Positions 1 through 5,219 of a stretch of DNA of 5,219 nucleotides are shown in pieces (the first letter of the stretch is position 1; each line of letters starts with the position of its first letter). This DNA is from Mycobacterium sp. (GTDB taxonomy: Bacteria; Actinomycetota; Actinomycetes; Mycobacteriales; Mycobacteriaceae), in assembly GCA_018882545.1 (NCBI GenBank), contig VERS01000198.1:1-5219 (forward strand), read 5' to 3'. Under the pieces are notes generated by a model, which saw nothing but the letters and a program-made list of their open reading frames with translations, was not told the origin of the DNA and did no database searches. A program made the translations under genes and the position numbers.

Positions 1-336
1 GCACTATGTGGGTACTTCGGCAGCGTCGAGCGTGAAGTGATCGTCGGCGTCGGCCTGCTGCTGTTGATCTGGCTGCCCGTGCTGCGCTGCCCGGCCCGGG
101 TCGCGGCCGCCGCCGGCGTGGTCGCCGAGGGCTCGCTGTACACCTACCTCACCCATTTCCAGGTCTACCCGCTGTTCGGCAACCCCCTGCCGGGAGTGCT
201 CGCCTCGCTGCTGGTGGGCTCCGGCCTGGCGTGGTCGGTCACCGCCGTGCGCCGCCACATCACCGAGGCGGCCGACCCGGGAACGTCCGCCCCAGCGGCC
301 CCCCGGCCCACGGCGTTGCGGCACCCGGCAGCATAG
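1..336 (+). CDS. C-terminal fragment of a multi-pass membrane protein, possibly acyltransferase-3-like
   Basis: The reading frame is open from the first base of the window and ends at a TAG, giving the last 111 residues of a protein whose start lies outside. Visible residues 12-28 form a hydrophobic helix, 34-59 a second, and 63-83 a third. A basic stretch (RRH, 84-86) and a polar Pro/Ala-rich tail follow, which probably sits in the cytoplasm. The segment GSLYTYLTHFQVYPLF (44-59) resembles the Ser-Leu-Tyr-x-Tyr-Leu-x-His signature found near the last helices of acyltransferase-3 family proteins, which acylate sugars or lipids at the membrane. The catalytic N-terminal part of that family is not in view, so the assignment is tentative. 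The stop is only four bases before the photolyase start, so the two genes are probably co-transcribed. An internal GTG at 37 could serve as a start, but homology to a larger membrane protein is more likely. Confidence 0.6.
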   Translation, partial: ALCGYFGSVEREVIVGVGLLLLIWLPVLRCPARVAAAAGVVAEGSLYTYLTHFQVYPLFGNPLPGVLASLLVGSGLAWSVTAVRRHITEAADPGTSAPAAPRPTALRHPAA

Positions 337-340
337 AGCC

Positions 341-1684
341 GTGCCCACCCTGCTGTGGTTTCGCCGCGATCTGCGCCTGCGAGACCTGCCACCCCTGCTG
401 GAAGCCGCCGACGGCTCCGATGTGCTGGCCTGCTTCGTCCTGGACCCCCGGCTGGAGGCCACCGCAGGACCCCGCCGTCTGCAGTTCCTCGGGGACTGCC
501 TGCGCGAACTGCACGCCGCCCTCGAGGGTCGGCTGCTGATCACCCGCGGGCGCCCGGAGCAACACATCCCGCAGATCTGTGCGGCGGTCGCCGCGACCGC
601 GGTGCACATCTCCGCCGACTTCAGCCCGTTCGGGATTCGCCGGGACACCGCAGTTCGGGAAGTTCTTGCCGCCGAGGGGATTTCGCTGGTCGCGACGGGC
701 TCGCCCTACCTGGTGTCACCGGGGCGTGTCACCAAGGACGACGGCAGCCCCTACAAGGTCTTCACCCCGTTCTACCGGCGCTGGCGTGAAGTGGGCTGGC
801 GCAGCCCCGCCCAGACCGGGCCCGATGGCGTCGCCTGGATCGACCCCGCCACGGTGGCGGGCCTACCCGACCGGGTGGACCCGCCCGATCCCGCCGTGAC
901 GCTGGACATCCCGGCCGGTGAAATCGCCGCCGCGCAGCGGTGGGCGCAATTCCGCGCCGCAGGTCTGGGCGAGTATGCCGAGGACCGTGACCGTCCCGAC
1001 AGGCCGGGCACCAGCAGGATGTCGGCGCACCTGAAATTCGGCACGATCCACCCCAGGACCCTGGTCGCCGACCTGGACCCCACCGAGACCGGGGCTATCG
1101 CCTATCTGCGCGAGCTGGCATTCCGCGACTTCTACGCCTCGGTGCTGCACCAGTGGCCGGCCAGCGCCTGGGACAATTGGAACCCCGCGTTTGACTCCAT
1201 CGAGGTCGACACCGGCGTCCCCGCGCAGGCCGCCTTCGAGGCGTGGAAGCTGGGCCGCACCGGCTACCCCATCGTCGACGCCGGGATGCGCCAGCTGCTG
1301 CACAGCGGGTTCATGCACAACCGGGTGCGGATGATCGTGGCGTCGTTCCTGGTCAAGGATCTTCATCTGCCCTGGCAGTGGGGGGCCCGCTGGTTCATGG
1401 AGCAATTGGTCGACGCCGACATCGCCAGCAACCAGCACGGTTGGCAGTGGACTGCCGGCACCGGCACCGACGCGGCGCCGTACTTTCGGGTCTTCAATCC
1501 CACCGCGCAGGGTGAGAAGTTCGATCCGGCCGGCGACTATGTGCGTCGCTGGGTGCCGGAACTGGCCGATACCCCCGACCCGCATCGGCTCAAAGGCGGG
1601 CGGCCCGCCGGCTATCCGGAGCCGATCGTGGACCACGCCGCCGAACGCATCGAGGCGCTGCGACGGTATGGGCTGATCGGCTGA
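341..1684 (+). CDS. phr: Deoxyribodipyrimidine (CPD) photolyase, class I
   Basis: This blue-light flavoenzyme splits cyclobutane pyrimidine dimers in DNA by electron transfer from reduced FAD. It has 447 residues, close to the family's usual 450-480. The N-terminal antenna domain opens with LLWFRRDLRLRD (4-15), which fixes the GTG start because family members begin a few residues before this motif. The FAD/catalytic half contains TSRMSAHLKFG (224-234), the Glu258 region, GRTGYPIVDAGMRQL (305-319), HNRVRM (326-331), and ASNQHGWQWTAGTGTDAAPYFR (its first part at 362-376). By alignment with E. coli PhrB, Trp368 and Trp345 match Trp382 and Trp359 of the electron-transfer triad, and Trp370 matches Trp384. 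Trp277 is replaced by Phe261, and the distal Trp306 position falls on Gly292. The antenna could be methenyl-THF or 8-HDF; mycobacteria make the latter as an F420 precursor, so 8-HDF is possible (inference). The gene follows a membrane-protein gene by four bases, with no good Shine-Dalgarno, suggesting coupled translation. Confidence 0.95.
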   Translation: MPTLLWFRRDLRLRDLPPLLEAADGSDVLACFVLDPRLEATAGPRRLQFLGDCLRELHAALEGRLLITRGRPEQHIPQICAAVAATAVHISADFSPFGIRRDTAVREVLAAEGISLVATGSPYLVSPGRVTKDDGSPYKVFTPFYRRWREVGWRSPAQTGPDGVAWIDPATVAGLPDRVDPPDPAVTLDIPAGEIAAAQRWAQFRAAGLGEYAEDRDRPDRPGTSRMSAHLKFGTIHPRTLVADLDPTETGAIAYLRELAFRDFYASVLHQWPASAWDNWNPAFDSIEVDTGVPAQAAFEAWKLGRTGYPIVDAGMRQLLHSGFMHNRVRMIVASFLVKDLHLPWQWGARWFMEQLVDADIASNQHGWQWTAGTGTDAAPYFRVFNPTAQGEKFDPAGDYVRRWVPELADTPDPHRLKGGRPAGYPEPIVDHAAERIEALRRYGLIG

Positions 1685-1711
1685 CCGGGATGTGCCAGAA
1701 TGACGACGAAC

Positions 1712-1718
1712 GGAGGAG
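1712..1718 (+). promoter_or_regulatory. Strong ribosome binding site choosing the DUF2631 start
   Basis: GGAGGAG lies five bases before the ATG at 1724. This makes 1724 the likely start. An in-frame ATG at 1700 would put this Shine-Dalgarno inside the coding sequence and has no such motif in front of it. Confidence 0.8.
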
Positions 1719-1723
1719 ACGCC

Positions 1724-1987
1724 ATGGCCAACACCGAGGTCGAGCACTACGCGGCGGCCGATACGGCCGATCCCTACGACATACCGTCGGCGGACTGGGG
1801 CTGGAGCAAGATCAACTACCGCGTCTGGTACGCCACCGGCATCTTCATCATCGTGTTCCTTCTGGGCATGCTGCACGGCAACCACGTCGGCCGGGTCGAG
1901 GACTGGTGGCTCGGCGCCTTCGCACTGATGATCGCGGTGGCGATCATCCGGGATGTGGTCATGCGCAAGCGCGGCCTGCTGCGTTAG
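1724..1987 (+). CDS. Small two-helix membrane protein, DUF2631 family
   Basis: This 87-residue protein has unknown function. A polar, acidic N-terminus (1-24) precedes the motif WGWSKINYR (25-33), then come two hydrophobic segments at about 36-50 and 61-79, joined by a short [11 protein letters not shown] loop (51-61), and a basic end (RKRGLLR, 81-87). The WGWSKIN motif, the GNHVG-x-VEDW loop and the two helices match my memory of the mycobacterial DUF2631 family (Rv2876-like), which in M. tuberculosis lies near the same pyrH-frr-cdsA block. The basic C-terminus suggests that end faces the cytoplasm. The ATG at 1724 is preferred because of the GGAGGAG five bases upstream; starting at 1700 would add eight residues. 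The gene follows the photolyase on the same strand by 39 bases and may share its transcript. Its TAG overlaps the stop of the convergent rlmN gene. Confidence 0.8.
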   Translation: MANTEVEHYAAADTADPYDIPSADWGWSKINYRVWYATGIFIIVFLLGMLHGNHVGRVEDWWLGAFALMIAVAIIRDVVMRKRGLLR

Positions 1988-3105
1988 GAATCGTCCTGCG
2001 CGGTGCCGGCGGCCAGCTGCCCGCACGCGGCGGCGATCTCCCGGCCGCGGGTATCGCGAACCGTGCAGGACACCCCCTGAGCCCGGACCCGGCGGACGAA
2101 CTCCCGTTCCACCGGCTTGGGGCTGGCGTCCCAGGCGCTGCCCGGTGTCGGGTTCAGCGGGATCAGATTGACGTGCGCCAGCGGCCCGAGCTTGTCGTGC
2201 AGTCTCTTGCCCAGCAGGTCGGCCCGCCACGGCTGGTCGTTGACGTCCCGGATCAGCGCGTACTCGATGGACACGCGCCGCCCGGTGCGGTAGCCGTAGA
2301 ACAGGGCCGCCTCGAGGACCTCGTCGACCTTCCACCGGCTGTTCACCGGCACCAGGGTGTCGCGCAGTTCGTCGTCGGGGGTGTGCAGCGAGAGCGCCAG
2401 CGTCACACCGAGTCGTTCCTCGGCCAGCTTGCGGATCGCCGGGGCCAGCCCGACCGTGGACACCGTGACCGACCGGGCCGAGATGCCGAACCCCTCCGGC
2501 GGCGCGGCGATGATCCGGCGCACCGCGGCCACCACCCGGGCATAGTTGGCCAGCGGCTCCCCCATCCCCATGAACACGACGTTGGACAACCGGTCGTGCA
2601 AGTCGTCGCGCAAGGTGACCGCCGCTGCCCGAACCTGCTCCAGAATCTCCGCAGTGCTCAGATTGCGGGTCAGCCCGCCCTGCCCGGTGGCACAGAACGG
2701 GCAGGCCATACCGCAGCCGGCCTGGGATGAGATGCACACCGTGTTGCGGTTGGGGTAACGCATCAGCACCGATTCGAAGGTGGCTCCCCCCGGACTGCCG
2801 GGGTGGCTTCGCCACAACGTCTTCTGCGTGTCACCGCCGTCGCACTCCACCTGCCGGACCACCGAAAGCAGCGGCGGGAAAAGGGCTTTCGACACCGCAG
2901 CACGGGCATCGGCGGGCAGGTCGGTCATCTGCTGTGGGTCGGCGACCAGCCGCCCGTAATAGTGCGTAGCCAACTGCCTGGCCCGGAACGCCGGCAGGCC
3001 CAGCTCGGTCACCGCCGCAGCACGCTCGGCGGCGTCGAGATCGCCGAAGTGCCGCGGCGGCAGGCCCCGACTCGGGGCCTCGAACACCAGATCCTGCCTC
3101 ACCAC
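1984..3105 (-). CDS. rlmN: Dual-specificity 23S rRNA A2503 / tRNA A37 C2-methyltransferase
   Basis: This radical-SAM enzyme makes 2-methyladenosine at A2503 of 23S rRNA and A37 of some tRNAs, which tunes translational fidelity and the peptide exit tunnel. The protein has 373 residues, normal for the family. The iron-sulfur cluster motif CGMACPFC gives Cys131, Cys135 and Cys138. Cys124 and Cys361 (in AACGQL) correspond to E. coli Cys118 and Cys355, the pair handling the methylene intermediate. GMGEPLANY (180-188) is the SAM-contacting GEP motif, and HVNLIPLNP (311-319) is a family hallmark. The start is one of two adjacent GTG codons (3105 or 3102); both suit the mycobacterial N-terminus, and only a weak Shine-Dalgarno is visible. 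Residues 101-107 (HPGSPGG) form a Gly/Pro-rich loop that looks about four residues longer than in M. tuberculosis RlmN as I recall it. It lies 33 bases after cdsA and is probably co-transcribed with it. Confidence 0.96.
   Translation of the reverse strand: MVRQDLVFEAPSRGLPPRHFGDLDAAERAAAVTELGLPAFRARQLATHYYGRLVADPQQMTDLPADARAAVSKALFPPLLSVVRQVECDGGDTQKTLWRSHPGSPGGATFESVLMRYPNRNTVCISSQAGCGMACPFCATGQGGLTRNLSTAEILEQVRAAAVTLRDDLHDRLSNVVFMGMGEPLANYARVVAAVRRIIAAPPEGFGISARSVTVSTVGLAPAIRKLAEERLGVTLALSLHTPDDELRDTLVPVNSRWKVDEVLEAALFYGYRTGRRVSIEYALIRDVNDQPWRADLLGKRLHDKLGPLAHVNLIPLNPTPGSAWDASPKPVEREFVRRVRAQGVSCTVRDTRGREIAAACGQLAAGTAQDDS
2788..2815. repeat. Two abutting perfect inverted repeats inside rlmN
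   Basis: On the plus strand CCCCGG (2788-2793) and CCGGGG (2798-2803) surround the loop ACTG. GTGGC (2803-2807) and GCCAC (2811-2815) surround TTC. The two palindromes share base 2803. They encode residues 98-106 of RlmN, including most of the Gly/Pro-rich loop. The transcript could form either or both small hairpins. Whether this is a mobile palindromic repeat or chance in GC-rich coding DNA cannot be decided from one copy. Confidence 0.6.
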
Positions 3106-3114
3106 CTCAGTATC

Positions 3115-3146
3115 AGCGATCAGTGGGAGTGTCGGCGATCAGCGGG
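3115..3146. repeat. Imperfect 13-bp direct repeat at the cdsA-rlmN junction
   Basis: AGCGATCAGTGGG (3115-3127) and GGCGATCAGCGGG (3134-3146) match at 11 of 13 positions and are spaced 19 bases apart. The second copy contains the cdsA stop codon (TCA at 3139-3141 on the plus strand). The first copy carries the same CGATCAG core in the spacer before rlmN. The pattern is consistent with a small tandem duplication of the end of cdsA. Confidence 0.6.
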
Positions 3147-3990
3147 CCAGCAGGCTGAGCACGATCCAGGTCGCCACCGCCGAGGGCAGCGCGCCGTCGA
3201 TGCGGTCCATCAGCCCGCCGTGGCCGGGCAGCAGGGTGCCCATGTCCTTGATGCCCAGATCGCGTTTGAACTGCGACTCCACCAGGTCACCGAGGGTGGC
3301 GGTGATCACCAGCATGATGCCCAGCGGCACCCCGACCCACCACGGCTCCTTGACCAGGAAGACCACCGCCAGCACCGCGGCCGCGGTGCCGCACACCAGC
3401 GACCCCGCCAGACCCTCCCAGGATTTCTTGGGGCTGATCGCCGGCACCATGCGGTGCTTGCCGAAGAGCACCCCGGCGGTGTACCCGCCGATATCGGAGA
3501 ACACCACCACCAGCATGAAGGCGAACACCCTGGCCCAGCCGTCCGCCGGGTAGACCAGCAGCGCCCCGAACGCACCGAACAGGGGAATCCAGGTGGCCAG
3601 GAAGATGGTGACCGACACGTCGCGCAGGTAGTTGACCGGCTGGGTCTGCAGGCCCTGGCTCAGCAGCCGCCAGATCAGACAGACCAGCACCGTGCCGCCG
3701 TAGGCGCCCAGTGCCCCCGCCGCCCCGAACGGCCAGGTCAGCCAAATCATCGCCTGGCCACCCACCAGCAGCGGGATCAGCGGAATGACGTAGCCGGCCT
3801 CGCGGAGTCGGCGCACCACCTCCAGGGTGGCCACCGCCATCGCCACCGACAGGATCACCACCCAGCCGCGCGGGGCGAAGACCAGGGTGGCGATGACGAT
3901 CCCACCGAGCAGCAGGCTGACCGCGATGGCGGCCGGCAGATCGCGGCCCGCGCGGGAGGTCTTCGCCGGTGCGGCGTCCGTCTCAGCCAT
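3139..3990 (-). CDS. cdsA: Phosphatidate cytidylyltransferase (CDP-diacylglycerol synthase)
   Basis: This inner-membrane enzyme converts CTP and phosphatidic acid to CDP-diacylglycerol and pyrophosphate. The product is the precursor of phosphatidylinositol and its mannosides, cardiolipin and phosphatidylethanolamine in mycobacteria. The protein has 283 residues, with a polar N-terminus (1-17) and about seven or eight hydrophobic segments, for example near 19-39, 42-56, 68-87, 96-109, 126-146, 153-165, 194-213 and 218-233. The C-terminal family signature is complete from Ser239 to Asp265: S-x-F-K-R, then K-D at 248-249, P-G-H-G-G at 255-259 and D-R-I-D at 262-265. These residues bind the metal and CTP. 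VFSDIGGY (163-170) and SPKKSWEG (186-193) are further conserved blocks. The ATG lies 20 bases after the frr stop without a well-placed Shine-Dalgarno, so translation is probably coupled to frr. The N-terminus is shorter than I recall for the M. tuberculosis protein. Confidence 0.96.
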   Translation of the reverse strand: MAETDAAPAKTSRAGRDLPAAIAVSLLLGGIVIATLVFAPRGWVVILSVAMAVATLEVVRRLREAGYVIPLIPLLVGGQAMIWLTWPFGAAGALGAYGGTVLVCLIWRLLSQGLQTQPVNYLRDVSVTIFLATWIPLFGAFGALLVYPADGWARVFAFMLVVVFSDIGGYTAGVLFGKHRMVPAISPKKSWEGLAGSLVCGTAAAVLAVVFLVKEPWWVGVPLGIMLVITATLGDLVESQFKRDLGIKDMGTLLPGHGGLMDRIDGALPSAVATWIVLSLLAR

Positions 3991-4010
3991 GGTGGGTTTC
4001 TGCCGGGCCC

Positions 4011-4568
4011 TCAGACCTCCAGCAGTTCCCCTTCCTTGTGCTTGACCAGTTCGTCGATCTGGTGGACGTAGCCCGCGGTGGCCTTGTCGAGATCCTTCTC
4101 GGCCCGGCCGACCTCGTCTTCACCGGCTTCCCCGTCTTTTTTGATGCGGTGCAGTTCCTCCATCGCGCGACGGCGGATGTTGCGCACCGACACCTTGGCG
4201 TCCTCGCCCTTGGCCTTGGCCTGCTTGACCAATTCCCGGCGGCGCTCCTCGGTCAACTGCGGGATGGCCACCCTGATGATGGTGCCGTCGTTGGTCGGGT
4301 TGACCCCGAGGTCGGAATTGCGGATGGCGTCCTCGATGGGCCGCAGCTGGGCGGCCTCGTAGGGCTTGATCACCACCATCCGGGCCTCCGGGACGTTAAT
4401 GCTCGACATCTGGGTGATCGGCGTCGGCGTTCCGTAGTAGTCGACCACGACGCGGGAGAACATCCCGGGGTTGGCCCGCCCGGTGCGGATGGAGGACAGA
4501 TCGTCGCGGGCGACGGCGACGGCCTTTTCCATCTTCTCCTCGGCGTCGAACAGAGCCTCGTCGATCAC
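4011..4568 (-). CDS. frr: Ribosome recycling factor
   Basis: This cytoplasmic protein works with EF-G after termination to split the 70S ribosome from mRNA and tRNA. It has 185 residues, exactly the family's usual size. The N-terminal helix carries [14 protein letters not shown] (24-37). The inserted second domain spans about 31-105 and holds [20 protein letters not shown] (44-63) and [21 protein letters not shown] (from 90). The long C-terminal helices hold [15 protein letters not shown] (125-139), where Arg129 and Arg132 match residues essential in the E. coli protein. The GTG start at 4568 is supported by AAGGAG six bases upstream and by the usual Met-Ile-(Asp/Ser)-Glu beginning. It lies downstream of pyrH across an 81-base spacer containing a tandem repeat and is followed 20 bases later by cdsA. 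The pyrH-frr pairing is widespread in bacteria. Confidence 0.98.
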   Translation of the reverse strand: MIDEALFDAEEKMEKAVAVARDDLSSIRTGRANPGMFSRVVVDYYGTPTPITQMSSINVPEARMVVIKPYEAAQLRPIEDAIRNSDLGVNPTNDGTIIRVAIPQLTEERRRELVKQAKAKGEDAKVSVRNIRRRAMEELHRIKKDGEAGEDEVGRAEKDLDKATAGYVHQIDELVKHKEGELLEV

Positions 4569-4600
4569 TGGCCGCTCCTTCTCATCGCTGTGCTCTGCAT
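4565..4600 (-). other. Candidate 11-codon mini-ORF ending on the frr start codon
   Basis: On the minus strand an ATG at 4600 opens a frame encoding [11 protein letters not shown] and stops at TGA 4567-4565, which overlaps the frr GTG as GTGA. The frr Shine-Dalgarno lies inside it. A second in-frame ATG at 4585 would give only six codons. The arrangement would allow terminating ribosomes to re-initiate on frr. No clear Shine-Dalgarno for the mini-ORF itself is visible, so translation is speculative. Confidence 0.25.
4575..4580 (-). promoter_or_regulatory. Ribosome binding site of frr
   Basis: Read on the minus strand this is AAGGAG, six bases before the frr GTG. It supports GTG 4568 as the start. 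It sits directly beside the copy of the 20-bp repeat closest to frr. Confidence 0.85.
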
Positions 4601-4624
4601 CGTCTCGCTGTGCTCTGCATCGTC
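4585..4624. repeat. Perfect 2 x 20-bp tandem repeat in the pyrH-frr spacer
   Basis: TCGCTGTGCTCTGCATCGTC occurs at 4585-4604 and again at 4605-4624 with no mismatch and no gap. The repeat fills about half of the 81-base spacer. On the transcribed (minus) strand each unit starts GACGATGCAG and so contributes an ATG. The unit next to frr is followed by GATGAGAAGGAG, including the frr Shine-Dalgarno. The unit plus this flank resembles short interspersed sequences that I recall upstream of many mycobacterial genes, but I cannot verify that here. The copy number is prone to slippage and may vary between strains. Confidence 0.95.
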
Positions 4625-4649
4625 GTCGGCGGGATCATGCTCCTGCCGT

Positions 4650-5219
<570 letters not shown>

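Noticed and set aside
4..648. A 214-codon minus-strand frame opposite the membrane-protein end and photolyase start
   Set aside because: It is a low-complexity Arg/Ser/Gly-rich shadow with no motif, and it lies opposite supported coding sequence.
1696..1701. CAGAAT as a possible -10 promoter element for the DUF2631 gene
   Set aside because: It is a weak match, and no -35-like element sits at suitable spacing. Co-transcription with the photolyase is equally plausible.
1690..2730. A 346-codon plus-strand frame overlapping DUF2631 and antisense to rlmN
   Set aside because: It is a shadow frame. The overlapping DUF2631 frame has the strong Shine-Dalgarno and membrane-helix pattern, and rlmN has all catalytic motifs on the other strand.
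863..2815. A 650-codon open frame on the minus strand running through rlmN and antisense to the DUF2631 and photolyase genes
   Set aside because: It crosses two well-supported genes and is rich in Arg, Gly and Pro, as expected for a shadow frame in GC-rich DNA. No recognisable domain is present.
4005..4010. GGGCCC palindrome in the frr-cdsA spacer as a terminator
   Set aside because: It has a six-base palindrome with no loop and no T-run, too little for a terminator, and the genes look co-transcribed.
2803..4071. A 422-codon open frame on the plus strand opposite cdsA and the start of rlmN
   Set aside because: Its composition (Gln, His, Arg, Asp rich, low hydrophobic content) is that of an antisense shadow of membrane-protein codons, and the opposite strand carries unambiguous cdsA and rlmN.
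4585..4624. The tandem repeat as a possible CRISPR array
   Set aside because: The two copies abut with no spacers between them, and no cas gene is in view.

Overview
The window reads as chromosomal DNA from a high-GC actinobacterium, most probably an environmental, fast-growing type of Mycobacteriaceae (Mycolicibacterium/Mycobacterium). The basis is the strongly GC-rich codon use, GTG starts, and a minus-strand block pyrH-frr-cdsA-rlmN whose proteins closely match the M. tuberculosis versions as I remember them. A small DUF2631-type membrane protein beside it fits the same group. No database search was possible, so the genus is an inference.

Layout. Bases 1-336 (+) hold the C-terminal end of a multi-pass membrane protein, possibly of the acyltransferase-3 type, cut by the window edge. 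Four bases later comes a complete class I DNA photolyase (341-1684, +). After a 39-base gap with a strong Shine-Dalgarno lies a two-helix DUF2631-like protein (1724-1987, +). Its stop codon overlaps that of the convergent rlmN. The rest is one minus-strand gene string, read right to left: pyrH (UMP kinase, its 5' end beyond the window), frr (ribosome recycling factor), cdsA (CDP-diacylglycerol synthase) and rlmN (23S rRNA/tRNA m2A methyltransferase). Spacers are 81, 20 and 33 bases, so this is probably one transcription unit. There is no gene-free stretch longer than 81 bases.

How the genes relate. The minus-strand genes are housekeeping: nucleotide supply (PyrH), translation (Frr, RlmN) and phospholipid precursor synthesis (CdsA). 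The plus-strand genes are more accessory: light-driven DNA repair next to an envelope membrane protein. M. tuberculosis is known to lack a photolyase, so this junction differs between mycobacterial lineages.

Points of interest. The pyrH-frr spacer carries two perfect back-to-back 20-bp repeats placed directly before the frr Shine-Dalgarno, and they generate chained mini-ORFs, the last of which ends on the frr start codon. The photolyase has Phe where E. coli has the CPD-stacking Trp277, and no Trp at the distal position of the electron-transfer triad. RlmN has a Gly/Pro-rich in-frame loop whose DNA consists of two abutting perfect inverted repeats. I see no undescribed multi-gene system, CRISPR array, RNA gene, insertion sequence or prophage here.
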